From assembly GCA_963921195.1 (NCBI GenBank), contig OY992536.1, positions 110,014,778-110,078,777 on the forward strand: a stretch of 64,000 bases of DNA. The letters are read 5' to 3'. A program made the translations under genes and the position numbers. The notes beneath the pieces were generated by a model. The model was not told where the DNA came from, made no database searches, and worked only from the letters and a program-made list of their open reading frames with translations. Below, piece after piece: positions 21,001 to 31,289 of the stretch. The stretch's first letter is position 1. Every line of letters begins with the position of its first letter. The DNA is from Pegoplata infirma. Its lineage: Eukaryota > Arthropoda > Insecta > Diptera > Anthomyiidae.

Positions 21001-21740
21001 CAAACATTTGATACCGTTCATACTTTTAAACAACAATACTATAAACAATATAATAACAAAACGAAACAACTTACAATGGAACAGCAATAACAAAAATAAT
21101 GCAAAAAATATATAAAATTATAGTTTAAAAAAAAACTCACAATACAATATCTTTCGGTATGGAAAATTACCACAAGATTTAATAGATGTTAGTTTGTTAA
21201 TACACGTATACGTATGTATGTGCAAATATAATTATACAAAACGTGTAACTGATCAAATGTCCACTGCAGAGATGAAAAATTAAGTATTTTAGTACTTTTT
21301 GAAAAGTACTAAAAATGTATCTTTTTGGTATCTTTTTAGTGAATTTATTATATTTTGAGTTCTGAAAATCAATTATGAACTTAACAAAGATTTAACAGAT
21401 AATTACAATAAAAAAATTCGTGTTTTCCCATGTAAAAATCGGCATAATCTTAGCTGATCAGTTTTGATCTGCTAATACATGATTGCATCTAATTGCATAT
21501 ACATAATTGTATCTGATCAAATATAATTAAATGTCAAATTTGTGCCAATGTGGACCAAATCCGAAATTTAATTAGATCTCGATTGTGTCCACTTCAGATG
21601 TAATCATATGCAGTCAGATACGATCATATATGAAGAGATATAAACAGATCAGATAACATCTAATACATTTTTAATCAGGCACTTAGATTTGGATTTACCA
21701 CAAAAAAATATTGTCTTATTAAATCCTAATTATAATAAAA
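21001..21740. repeat. Spacer with ATCTAATTAGATC-like motifs
   Basis: 21455-21680 is dense in TGATC, ATCTAATT, ATTAGATC and GATCATATATGA words, also seen at 37785-38105. It may be a pair of diverged elements of one family, but ends cannot be set. Confidence 0.45.
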
Positions 21741-22250
21741 TTTTTTACATCTACGACTCTTTCTGATTTTATGTAAAATTTGTATAGCCTGTTTAACATT
21801 CTTAAAGCATACTTTAAGGTGCAAACAACAACTAATAATAATAATAATTATAATATAATAATTTCGATCCAATTCCTTACGAGTAATATCGCTGTTGCAT
21901 TTTATTTTAAATTTTAAACGTATTGTTTTTTTTTAGCTCGAGGTAATTTTCCTTTACTATTTACATTCTTTACTATTTCTAATAGAATTATTTTCAAGAA
22001 AATAATTTTTAATTTTTAAATTTATTTATCCTCGGGAAAAATGCAATGAAACAGCAAATTCTCATTTTACAATTTCAATGTTTTTGTTTAAAAAAATTGC
22101 ATTTTTGAATTCCGAGCTAAAAACTTAACGTTTACTGTAAAAAAGTAACGAATTGCAAATACCGCTATTGAAACTTCTTTGATCGGTTTTGTTGCAAAAA
22201 AAAAAATATTTTTGCAATATGTATTTTATAAATGTTTAATTGCAACTTCC
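21741..22250. repeat. Repeat D, CTCGAG-family arm and inverted copy of 18.6 kb
   Basis: 21746-21835: minus-strand repeat D (CATCTACGACTCTTTCTG, TTAAAGCATACTTTAAGG). 21935-22030: CTCGAG-family arm (TTAGCTCGAGGTAATTTTCC, TTTTCAAGAAAATAATTTTT). 22133-22215: inverse of 18540-18660. Confidence 0.55.
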
Positions 22251-22290
22251 CAGTCAGCAAAAAAATCCCCACTGACATACAGCTGACTCT

Positions 22291-22470
22291 CCCTTTATAA
22301 ATTGCTGACGTCTTCAAACAGTTTTCAAAATGTCCCCAATGACATGTCAGCAGTTGTTCTGCGGTTGTTTAAACGAATTTTTGGTGGCCACCGATACTGG
22401 TGGACACTGCTGACATGTCATTGGGAACATTTTAAATAATTGTATGAAGATGTCAGCGATTTCATAAAGG
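22291..22470. mobile_element. Palindromic element with ~60-base arms
   Basis: Arms 22291-22352 and 22407-22470 are inverse complements (TGTCCCCAATGACATGTCAG / CTGACATGTCATTGGGAACA), with a shorter palindrome GGTGGCCACC in the 54-base loop. Just outside on the left is CCCAGTCAGCAAAAAAATCC, similar to the CCCAGCAAAA ends at 59970; a matching right end was not found. Probably a decayed MITE. Confidence 0.65.
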
Positions 22471-22547
22471 AAATTATTAAAATGCTAATATTTTCATTAA
22501 AATAAAAAAAAAATGAGTGAGAGATTCTATTGCATTTAGTAAGTTAT

Positions 22548-22612
22548 TCTAGCTCGAGGTCATTTTGCTTTCCTTATTAAAACCATGATATTCTTATAGA
22601 ATAATTAAAAAA
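22548..22612 (-). mobile_element. CTCGAG-family arm
   Basis: TTCTAGCTCGAGGTCATTTT, TAAAACCATGATATTC and ATAGAATAATT match the family's inverted arm. Confidence 0.6.
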
Positions 22613-23139
22613 AAAAAATCACTAATCTACACGGTAAAAAATAAAACACATTTCCTAAAGTATTTTTGCCTCCTAAACACGAATCTAACATCAGAAAAAT
22701 TGTATCAAATCGCCTTCTCGAGATATAGGCATTTTATTTTTTGTGAATAAAGCCTTCGATCTCGTCAAAATCTTGTCGAAACTATCGGTGAACCGCTACC
22801 TCGCGGTAGCGGTTAAACAATTTATTTGTTTTTATTATGATTTTTGCACTAAAGTAATACAATTTCATATTTATTTAAATTAATATTTAATATCAACGCC
22901 CACAAAAGAGGCGGGCAAAAAAATGTATTCTAGTCCCCTCTATCAATACGGTACAATGGACTATTTTAAGTCTGGGTGCCATGGACTTGCCTAAAAATTT
23001 CCTTATTTTAGCCTTGTACAATCCACCCACAACTCAACTTAAACCCCTGGATCAAAGTGCAGTACTTTAAACTTCTTCTGGCATAAAATTGTTTTATTTC
23101 TTTAACAAAGCTTCAAAAAAACTCAAACAAGGGCGTTTT
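22613..23139. repeat. Repeat F-like sequence
   Basis: 22702-22805 includes TCTCGAGATATAGGCATTTT and the hairpin CCGCTACCTCGCGGTAGCGG. 22897-22920 includes CAACGCCCACAAAAGAGGCG and parallels 14950-14975. No gene. Confidence 0.5.
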
Positions 23140-24024
23140 TTCTTATCATCAAAAAGCAAGATTTTTTTATAGCATAATTTTAGGCATGTAATATATATAG
23201 ATTGTTATTTAAAAGCGACAAAAAACTTTACACGTTGCTAAATTTATAAACTTAATTTTAAATAAATTGTTATATTTGTTTATAAATTTAGCAAAATGTA
23301 GAGTTTTTTTGACGCTTTTTAATAACAATCATATATTTACTACATGCCTAAAATTATGCTATAAAAACATTGCTTTTTCATAAAAATCATATGACTCACA
23401 AGGGAAGTCTCCCTGGTGTCCCCCTCCTATCTTCATGAAATTTGGATATGTTGTTAAGAACGAAAATTAATTCGAGACGTATTTTTTTTTTAGCGGCCCA
23501 AACTCATTTTTAGGTTGGGTCGATTTGTATGGGAGAAAGTTGACCTTTTTCAGTTTTTTACGATTTACGACTATTTACGCAAAATTAGTATAGGCACATT
23601 TGGTATCAGATTAAAGGTATTTAAAATACCTATCTAGTGATGAAAACAACGTGTCAAAAAAATAAATATTTTTCGACTTATTAACAAAAATTTCATAAAG
23701 TTTTGGAATTTTACTGAATATGAGGAAAATTTGTGCATGTTTGGACACGTTCTTTACACACGTAGATAGGTTTTCCAAAGACCTTTCATTTGGTATGTAA
23801 CATGACTAGGTTTCTTTGCATAATATAGGAGATAAACGAAAAAAAACTGAAGAATTACCGTTTCTTCCCTCCATTTGCACCACCTAAATATGAATTTAGA
23901 CTGCTAAAAAAAAAATACGTGTCCCTTTATTTTTTCTGCTCTACAAAATAAAACAAATTCCATAAAGATCCGCGGGTGACACTAGGGAGACTTCCCTTGT
24001 CAGTGGTATGGTGTTAACATAGCT
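23140..24024. mobile_element. Chimera of the small and large TTA-type families
   Basis: 23140-23398 is the palindromic small MITE lacking its left end, running to ATCATATGACTCA. At 23399 it switches, with no TSD, into the large family's left arm (CAAGGGAAGTCTCCCTGGTG) and continues to the right end GGTATGGTGTTAACATAGCT plus TTA. The large-family part here is uninterrupted and serves as the empty-site reference for insertions at 3117 and 35495. Confidence 0.75.
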
Positions 24025-24867
24025 TAAGCAATATTAGTCTTTTCACAATTTTAATTGGGCTTTTCTGAATTTCTGTTGAGCTTTTATTAATTTAAGTTAT
24101 GACTTCCTGAATTTTCAATTGAAAGTTTTTGAACTTCAGTTGGTATTTTCTGAATCCAACTAAGTTTATCTGACTTTTTTGTCGTTTTATTAATTTAATT
24201 CATGTTCCATCCCTAATCCAATCACCGTATCGCCTCACACCCTTTTAAGTTTTAAATCCATTAAGAATATAGAAAATTTATGTGTTGTTTTTGTTTAGTT
24301 TTGTTAAAAAAATTTTAAAATAAATAAAAAAAAAATGTTTAGTCTTTTGTGCAAAATAAGTAAGCAGGTACTCGTATTATGTACTTTTGTAAAGTACATA
24401 CTTTTACTAGTTAAATGCATATAATACCTCCACTTGTTTGTACTTGTAAACACAAAATGTTTATCTAATGTCAAAAAGAACAGTTTTAGAAAATCTGTTC
24501 TTACACATGCATTTCTGATATTTATTTATTTTTTATTTTTTGTAAGGCAGATGTTTAAAAGAATTTAATTTTGAAAATTTGTAAGTAATTAATAACACAT
24601 CCTTAAGATATGCAACATAAAAATAAATCCTTTTAGCCATTATTTTTATTTATTATTTTTACGAATAATTTCCCTCAGATGGAGGTCTTAATAAATATGA
24701 TTCTCGAAAAAATATAAATTTCCATTTGTGTTGAAATACATATATTATTTGGTAACATTTTTTAGGGGGTTAGCACTATACATGTTATGTTTTTGAAATT
24801 TTTGGATTTATTTAGAATATTTTTAAATATTATTCCTAAAATGCGATTTTAAAATGTTGAAAAATGT
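24025..24867. other. AT-rich spacer
   Basis: Short diverged repeats of TTTCTGAATTT and AATTGGGCTTTT type at 24040-24180, otherwise nothing recognisable. Confidence 0.45.
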
Positions 24868-25075
24868 ATGATGTGATGGGGTAAGTACTTGGTCGCTCCT
24901 TAAGGTATGCTTTATAAACATAACAAAAGTTTTGTATAAAATATACAAAAACACAGGAAGAGTCGTAAATAAGTAAAACCTTACTTCGCTCAATATTTAA
25001 TAAGCCTACATTTTTTATGATAAATCCTAATCCAAGTGTTTGTAAAACACAGCTGTAGAAAAAAACATGCCCTGC
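24868..25075 (+). repeat. Dispersed repeat D, long copy
   Basis: TGTATGATGTGATGGGG, GCTCCTTAAGGTATGCTTTA, AGGAAGAGTCGTAAATAAG, AATAAGCCTACATTTTTTATG and AAAACACAGCTGTAG in family order. Confidence 0.65.
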
Positions 25076-25854
25076 TTAATATTATTCTTAATAATACGAA
25101 ATAACCCTTAGCTCTTCTGGAATTTCCATTAACATTTCAAATTGGGTTTTAATTCTTTTAAATCCCTCAACTCATCATACAAGTGAATGATGAGTTGTGA
25201 ATGATGTATGAGTATGTGTCATGTTAACGGGAAACCCTTTTAGTTTTAATAAAACATTATTTAAAAGAAACAAAAAGAAAAATAATAAAAAAAACAAAGC
25301 TTACTTATGAAAGGTAAAAACTATTATAACAAAACCCCAAGTATCGATTGCTTTCTTTTGTTGGAAAAACAAATAAATAACAAAAAAATCCCATCAACTT
25401 AACACAAAATCGTATATTTAGAGGTTTCACGATAGGTTTGGGAAACATACGAAACAACAAGTAAAAGTGTTGAAAATTGGCTGTGAAGAATCTTTTAATG
25501 ACCTTCACAAAAGTTAAATTTGAATTGGCGAAAACCATCGATACTTTTTTCAAATTCATACAATTTGTTTTTGTAGTAATGCAATAGTAGTTGCCAAACA
25601 CTATTTTCAAATTGATTAAAAAAAATTTTAAAATTCGAATATTTCATTAAAAATATCAATTTTTATTAAAAAAAACTCGACTTAAAATTTGACTTGATCG
25701 ACCCTATTTTAAAATTCCCCTCTTTATCATATACCAGTTTCAGGAGAATCGGTGGGTGCCCTGTAAAAGACCTTCCTTGTTAGTACTGCATAAACCAAAT
25801 ATCTTTGCGAATCAAAGAATTTGCTAAAAAATGGCATCGATTCGTTAGAGCATA
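25076..25854. other. Spacer with one perfect hairpin
   Basis: CAACTCATCAT (25168-25178) and ATGATGAGTTG (25187-25197) form a perfect 11-bp stem with an 8-base loop, followed by two more AATGATG words. The 101-codon minus-strand frame at 25305-25610 is Phe/Lys/Asn-rich with no domain. No gene seen. Confidence 0.5.
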
Positions 25855-26035
25855 TTTTTGCATATTTTATCGAAAATTCATATATTTGCATATTTTGCTG
25901 TAAATGCATATTTTTAGGTTAAATTTATATTTATTTATATTTTATGTTTATCGATAGGACATATTTTTGCAAATTTTAACGAAAATGCATATTTTTGCAT
26001 ATTTTGCTATAAATGCATTTTGAGGTTATATTTTA
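25855..26035. repeat. GCATATTTT repeat tract
   Basis: Imperfect repetition of GCATATTTTTGCATATTTTG and AAATGCATATTTT, also at 29470-29530, 32625-32720, 32940-33010 and 45110-45500. Here it hosts the large foldback; the right half resumes at 29404. Confidence 0.65.
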
Positions 26036-29000
26036 GGGGGGGTGAAATAAAGCCATAGGCAATAAGGCCATATGGCCTTATTTCTCAATTCAATGGGAAA
26101 TAAGGCCATATGGCTTTATTACCAACACGATTTAGAAATAAAGTCATATTGATTTTGCAACCAAAGTGGAAATAAAGCCATATCAGTTGAAAATGTGGAA
26201 ATATATTTCCCCGTAAATCCTGCTACCGCAAAAAAAATATTTAGCGAAGCCGCTAAATTAATTTATGGATTTTGTAATCCCTGAGCCCGGCCGAAAATTT
26301 GTTTACTATCTTTAAATTAAAAAACCACATATACCACGAACCTCGGAACTTAGAGGGCTCTAGAGGCACCAATTTTTTATTGGCAGGGTTTTTAATTTAA
26401 AGATTGTTTAACAAAAAAAGTTTTTCTGTGTAGCCGGCCTTCGGCCGGGCTTAGGGATTACAAAATCCATGCATTAAACCCACCCTCTCCGCAAAGTAAA
26501 GTTTTCTAGGGTAGCAGGCCTTTGCGCTATCAAATTTGTTATGCCTCAACAAGGCCTGATAACCAAAATAGCTTTGGTTTGCAGAGAGGGTGGGTTTAAT
26601 GCATGGAGTTTGTAATCCTTAAGCCCGGCCGAAGGCCGGCTACGCAGAAAACCTTTATTACAAAAAAACAAATCATAGAAGTCGTAATTTCGACATTTCG
26701 CCCAAAAAAAATATTTTGGAGCGGCTTCGCTAAATATTTTTTTCTTTTTGGGTAGCAGGATTTTAGTGAAAACATTTGGGGGGGTGAAATAAAGCCATAG
26801 GCAATAAGGCCATATGGCCTTATTTCCCAATGAGTTGAGAAATAAAGCCATATGGCCTTATTACCAACCGCTGTTGGAAATAAAGTCATATATGGCTTTA
26901 TTACTCATTTGAAAATTTATAAAAGTATTCGTCATTAATTTCCGGAGAGTGTAGGGGAAAATGTGGAAAAATTTTTCCACTAAAAAGCAGGATTTTTAAT
27001 TTTAAGATTGTTTAACAAAAAAGTTTTTCTGCGTAGACGGCCTTCGGCCGGGCTTAGGGATTACAAACTCCATGCATTAAACCCACCCTCTCTGCAAACC
27101 AAAGCTATTTTGGTTATCAGGCCTTTTTGAGGCATAACAAATTTGATAGCGAAAAGGCCTGCTACCCTAGAAACTTTACTTTGCGGAGAGGGTGGGTTTA
27201 ATCATGGACGTATACAGGGGGTGGGCACAGGGGGCACGTGCCCCCCCCCTTTTCGATTTGAAAATTTTGAAAATTTTATACAAAAAAAATTTCACAAGTT
27301 TCTAAATATTTTGATTTTAAAAGAAGAGATTTTATTTTTTTTATAAAAAAAGTTTGAAATAATTTCGTTTCTAAAAAGTCATTTATGCCGCAAAATAAGT
27401 AAAATATGATAAAAAAAAACACATGTCTTTCACAACTTTTCAATTCACATTTCCGAATCACATGAAATCAAGTTTAGTGTTTTGTTGATCACGTTATCAT
27501 ATAAAGTTGAAATCGAATAATCAAAATTTAAAAAATTATAAGGAAAAAATTGCATTTGTTTTACTTTCACCAAATTTTATTTATGTGAAACAAAACGGAA
27601 AAGAAATTCGGATGTGAAATCAGAACACCAAAAAAATTCGGAAATTTTCATTTTCACATTTTTTATATGAATTCCTTTTTTTGGAACAGCGGCCATAGTA
27701 TTACTTTTATCAAATAAAAATTATGCATCAGGATCAAGAAAATTAATTTCTACAAAACAATTTTCCAACAAAAGGATAAGGGAAGTATCTCAACCCTTAT
27801 GAACCAATTTCCCTGAAACTTAAAAGACGAAATTTACACATTTTCATAAATAAAAATATTTAACGAAGCCAAACTTTTACAAGGTTGTTGGATAGTCATT
27901 AAAAAAATTTATTCTCATATGGAAACATCATATAGTTTCTTAGAAAGAAATGGCTAAAAAATCCAAAATTCGCAATTTTTTTTAACCCCAAAATCTCCGA
28001 TGTGGCCAATGAGCCGAGGCACCACAACCTTAGAATTGTTTCTCTTATATGAGGGTTTCTTCATCAACTCTTTAAACCACAGTACAGACTAGTATGCAAA
28101 CACTGGTGCTAATTGCGTACTTTCCAATATGGTGGTATGGTTTTTAGTACAGAATGATCATCGCTGCCTAGTATATGTGTGCCTGTAAGTGTGAGCTTTT
28201 GTGCATGTATTTACGATGTTTGTTTACGTTTTGTATGAAACGTCAAAAGTTACACCGTGTGCTGTCACTAATACTTACACCCATCAGATGCAACTCTGTG
28301 ATACTACTACTCATGTACTGTGCTTTAAACACAGGTTTTTGTGGTCGTTTCTACACAATTTATTTCTGCTAATTTAGCAACCCAACAAACCGGTGCGTAA
28401 AGAGTTTTGAGTGAATCTGTTATTTAAAAAAAAATTATCACCATGTTGGATCCGACATTTTGAATTTTAAAAATCCAACTGCAAATTTTTCTTAAGCGAC
28501 TCCAAGAACCCGTGCATGAAGAATTTTAAGCAAATCTGTAATATTTTTAAAAAATTGGGCGCCATATTGGATCCGCCATATTGAAATTCAAATCCGCCAC
28601 TCGGCATTCAAAACCAAAAATTTTTAAGTAATTTCCAAAATTTTTTAAAAAACGAAACGACGAAAAAACCCTCATTAAGGTGTGTGTTGGTTTTGGGTGT
28701 AGTTAAAAACATATATTAATAGGCGATGACGAAAAAAATTTTGGGAATTGTGCCCCCCCGTTTTAAAATTCCTGGAGACGTAATTCCATGGATTTTGTAA
28801 TCCCTAAGCCCGGCCGGAGGCCGGCTACACAGAAAAACTTTTTTTGTTAAACAATCTTTAAATTAAAAACCCTGCCAATAAAAAATTGGTGCCTCTAGAC
28901 AACTCTAAGTTCCGAGGTTCGTGGTATATGTGGTTTTTTAATTTAAAGATAGTCAAAAAAAAATTTTTTTTTCTGCGTAGCCGGCCTTTGGCCGGACTTA

Positions 29001-29394
29001 GGGATTACAAACTCCATAAATTAATTTAGCGGATTCGCTAAATATTTTTTTTTTTTGGGTAGCAGGATTTACGGGGAAATATATTTCCACATTTTGAACT
29101 GATATGGCTTTATTTCCACTTTGGTTGCAAAATCAATATGACTTTATTGCTCAATCGTGTTGGTAATAAAGCCATATGGCCTTATTTCCCATTGAATTGA
29201 GAAATAAGGCCATATGGCCTTATTGCCTATGGCTTTATTTCACCCCCCCAAAACATTTTTCCACATTTTCCCCTACACTCTCCGGAAATTAATGATGAAT
29301 ACTTTATAAATTTTCAAATGAGTAATAAAGCCATATATGGCTTTATTTCCAACAGTGGTTGGTAATATTGCCTATGGCTTTATTTCACCCCCCC
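26036..29394. mobile_element. 3.36-kb foldback transposon with 9-bp TSD
   Basis: Begins GGGGGGGTGAAATAAAGCC and ends with the inverse; TATATTTTA flanks it at 26027-26035 and 29395-29403. The left side has two blocks starting with the G-run (26036 and about 26771); the right has two matching C-run blocks (ending near 29258 and at 29394). AAGGCCATATGGCCTT palindromes recur in every block. Between them the block ...AGCCCGGCCGAAGGCCGGCT recurs near 26283, 26433, 26618, 27033, 28803 and 28975 on both strands. Long composite inverted arms plus a 9-bp TSD resemble Foldback/Mutator-like elements (inference). Internal frames are palindrome shadows; no transposase. Confidence 0.85.
27215..28774. mobile_element. 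Probable hAT-type insertion inside the foldback
   Basis: Starts CAGGGGGTGGGCACAGGGGG and ends ...GTGCCCCCCCGTTTTAA...CCTG. Flanks are GACGTATA (or TGGACGTA, shifting by two) on the left and GAGACGTA on the right, an imperfect 8-bp duplication. Across it the foldback sequence resumes (ATGGA / CCATGGATTTTGTAATCCC). The unit is 1560 bp, non-coding, with a fairly GC-normal patch at 28160-28390 whose 65-codon frame has no recognised domain, and two related blocks (CACCATGTTGGATCCGACAT; GCCATATTGGATCCGCCATA) near 28440 and 28562. Confidence 0.6.
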
Positions 29395-29403
29395 TATATT
29401 TTA

Positions 29404-30224
29404 CGTTAAAATTTTAGTTTTAGCTTATTTTAAAAAAATTTGTGAACAATTTTTAATTTGCTTCCGATCTGGACTCATATTTTGCATATTTTGCTGTAAA
29501 TGCATATTTTAAGGTTATATTTCACATACAAATATTAGTTTTAGCTTATTTTTAAAAATTTTTTTGAACCATTTTTAATTTACTGCCAACTGGACTCAAA
29601 ATTATTTGTCAATTTTAACCCGAAATACTTGTTTGATTGAAATGCTACAAAGAAAACAATATTAAAAAAAAAAAAAAAATCCAAAAAAAAAATTTGGAAT
29701 GTGTGGAGAATTTTCTTTATATAAGTACAAATTTGCGATTTTTGTAATAATTTTCATATTTTTTAAGTGCATTTCATCATATTGATGTAACTTTTTATCA
29801 ATATGATGAAATTTATTCATCAAAAATTTTTTTTTATTATATTTTTGTGGGAGTGATATTATTTTACCAAAAGATTTTGTGTTTATGATTTAAAAATAAA
29901 ATTCGGAACTTGGAAAATTTTATATTTTTTTAAAGTATTTTAAATATTTTTTTTTTTTTCAAAACGCCGAAAAAAAAATATTGCCAATTCATTTTTGACT
30001 CCGGGATTTAATTTTTTTCGGAACTTAAAAATTTTTTATTTCTTTTTTTTCTAAAAGAATTTGTGGTGAATATTTCACTTCAAAATGCAAAAAAATTGGC
30101 AAACAAAATTTTGTGGACGGGATTTTGTCAAACTATTGTGTCCGAGACTGTTCTAAGAAATTTCCGAATTTTAGAAAATTTTTCAGTTTATTTAGTTTCC
30201 TAAAAATATTTTAGTGATTTTTAT
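29404..30224. other. GCATATTTT tract remainder and AT-rich spacer
   Basis: 29404-29600 has two copies of TTTTAGTTTTAGCTTATTTT (about 29411 and 29539) with the GCATATTTTGCTGTAAATGC block between, the host repeat of the foldback. 29640-30220 is poly-A/T spacer with a short hairpin at 29776-29816 (CATCATATTGAT ... ATCAATATGATG). Confidence 0.5.
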
Positions 30225-30309
30225 ACCCTCCACTCACTATGTTCACTTTGTCATTTCGTGTGTAACGCATCGAAATATCGGTCGGGGACTCCACTAAGTA
30301 TATATATTA
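30225..30309 (+). repeat. Repeat F fragment (GAAATATCGGTCGGGGAC)
   Basis: ACCCTCCACTCACTATG, TTTGTCATTTCGTGTGTAAC, CATCGAAATATCGGTCGGGG, ACTCCACTAAGTATATATAT. Close to 37250-37345 and, in part, 3594-3646. Confidence 0.65.
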
Positions 30310-31123
30310 CACTCAAAAAATTATGTCATTAACTGCTTGTAGTTTATTTAAAAAGTTTTCCGTTTAGTCGTTTTTAAAAGAAAAAACATTTGTTTGATGT
30401 TCAGTTTTTATTAATGACTACATCAGTCCTTTGTTTCAAAAATAACACACTAAAAAATAAAGACTTTCACTAACATTTAATTTATAAAGTCATTTATTTT
30501 TGTTCTGTAAGTAAAAACTACTGATTATTCTTTAAATTTTTAATGATTTGTGTAAGTAATTTTTTTTTAAATTGTTGGTATTTTTTAATGATATATCATT
30601 AGTTTTTACCTACACAAGTCAGTTATTTGTTTGTAGAAAAAAAATTCAAAAAATTATTTATAGAAATATAAAAACATATTTGTATCAAGTGGCTTTGGCA
30701 CGATGGGTAGAGTGTCTGGCCAGAATGTAGTTGATTGCGGGATCGATTCCCCAAAATTTTATTAAAAAATTTTAAAAAAATATTTCAATAGAAAATTTTA
30801 TAAAATAACCTACGAAATCATTAATTTTTAATGTTTTGGTAGGTTAGGTTTTTTTGGAATTTGTTGGTAAAAATAACAGAACTATCATTAATTTTTAATG
30901 TTTTCGTAGGTTATTTTTTTCGAATTTGTTGGTAAAAAATAATGAAAAAACCGTAATTTTTTAATGTTTAGTGTTATTTATTTTAGAAAATTTTGCCAAC
31001 AGTAAAAAATAAATGTTGATGTTTTTAAAACAAATGAATAATTACTGGGATGGTTTTCAATTGTTTATTCACTGGTTTTAAGTGTGTTTTTCTTTTGTTT
31101 TTGCCTACAAAATATTTTGAGTG
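30310..31123. mobile_element. CACTCAAAAAATTATG element with a tRNA-like segment
   Basis: 814 bp with ends CACTCAAAAAATTATGTCAT and ...CTACAAAATATTTTGAGTG, flanked by TA (30308-30309, 31124-31125), matching the 396-bp member at 44191-44586. The interior holds inverted blocks (TTACCTACACAAGTCAGTTA / GACTTTTAC.. type), three copies of AATTTTTAATGTTTT near 30820-30960, and the tRNA-like segment at 30691-30757. No coding frame. Confidence 0.75.
30691..30757 (+). repeat. tRNA-like segment (A and B box), not a functional tRNA
   Basis: TTGGCACGATGGGTAGAGTG resembles a D-arm/A-box and GCGGGATCGATTCCCC resembles a T-arm/B-box at tRNA-like spacing (about 35 bases). The acceptor stem does not pair and no anticodon arm can be drawn with confidence. 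It could be a tRNA-derived SINE remnant or a captured tRNA fragment. Confidence 0.5.
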
Positions 31124-31289
31124 TATTGATCCATTGTAGATTCTTAGACGTTTTATGAATGTCCGTCATAAATTTGCCTTGAAATAACATCGATTTGTTT
31201 TGGCATATCATGAAATCCAGCAAAGATTTTATAAAATCTGACCGAGGGTCTTCAAATTTATCTAATTTTTTGTACACATGTGCTCTATA

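Noticed and set aside
20628..21093. Overlapping Thr/Asn- and Val-rich frames on both strands
   Set aside because: They are translations of a GTT/CAA microsatellite in different frames.
26546..26889. Two overlapping ~100-codon frames on the minus strand with repeated motifs
   Set aside because: They follow the inverted blocks of the 26-29 kb foldback; no domain and repeated segments mirror the DNA repeats.
28175..28372. Cys-rich 65-codon frame MCACKCELLCMYLRCLF...
   Set aside because: Tempting as a secreted Cys-rich peptide, but it lacks an ordered Cys pattern, lies inside a hAT-like repeat and ends in AT-rich sequence.
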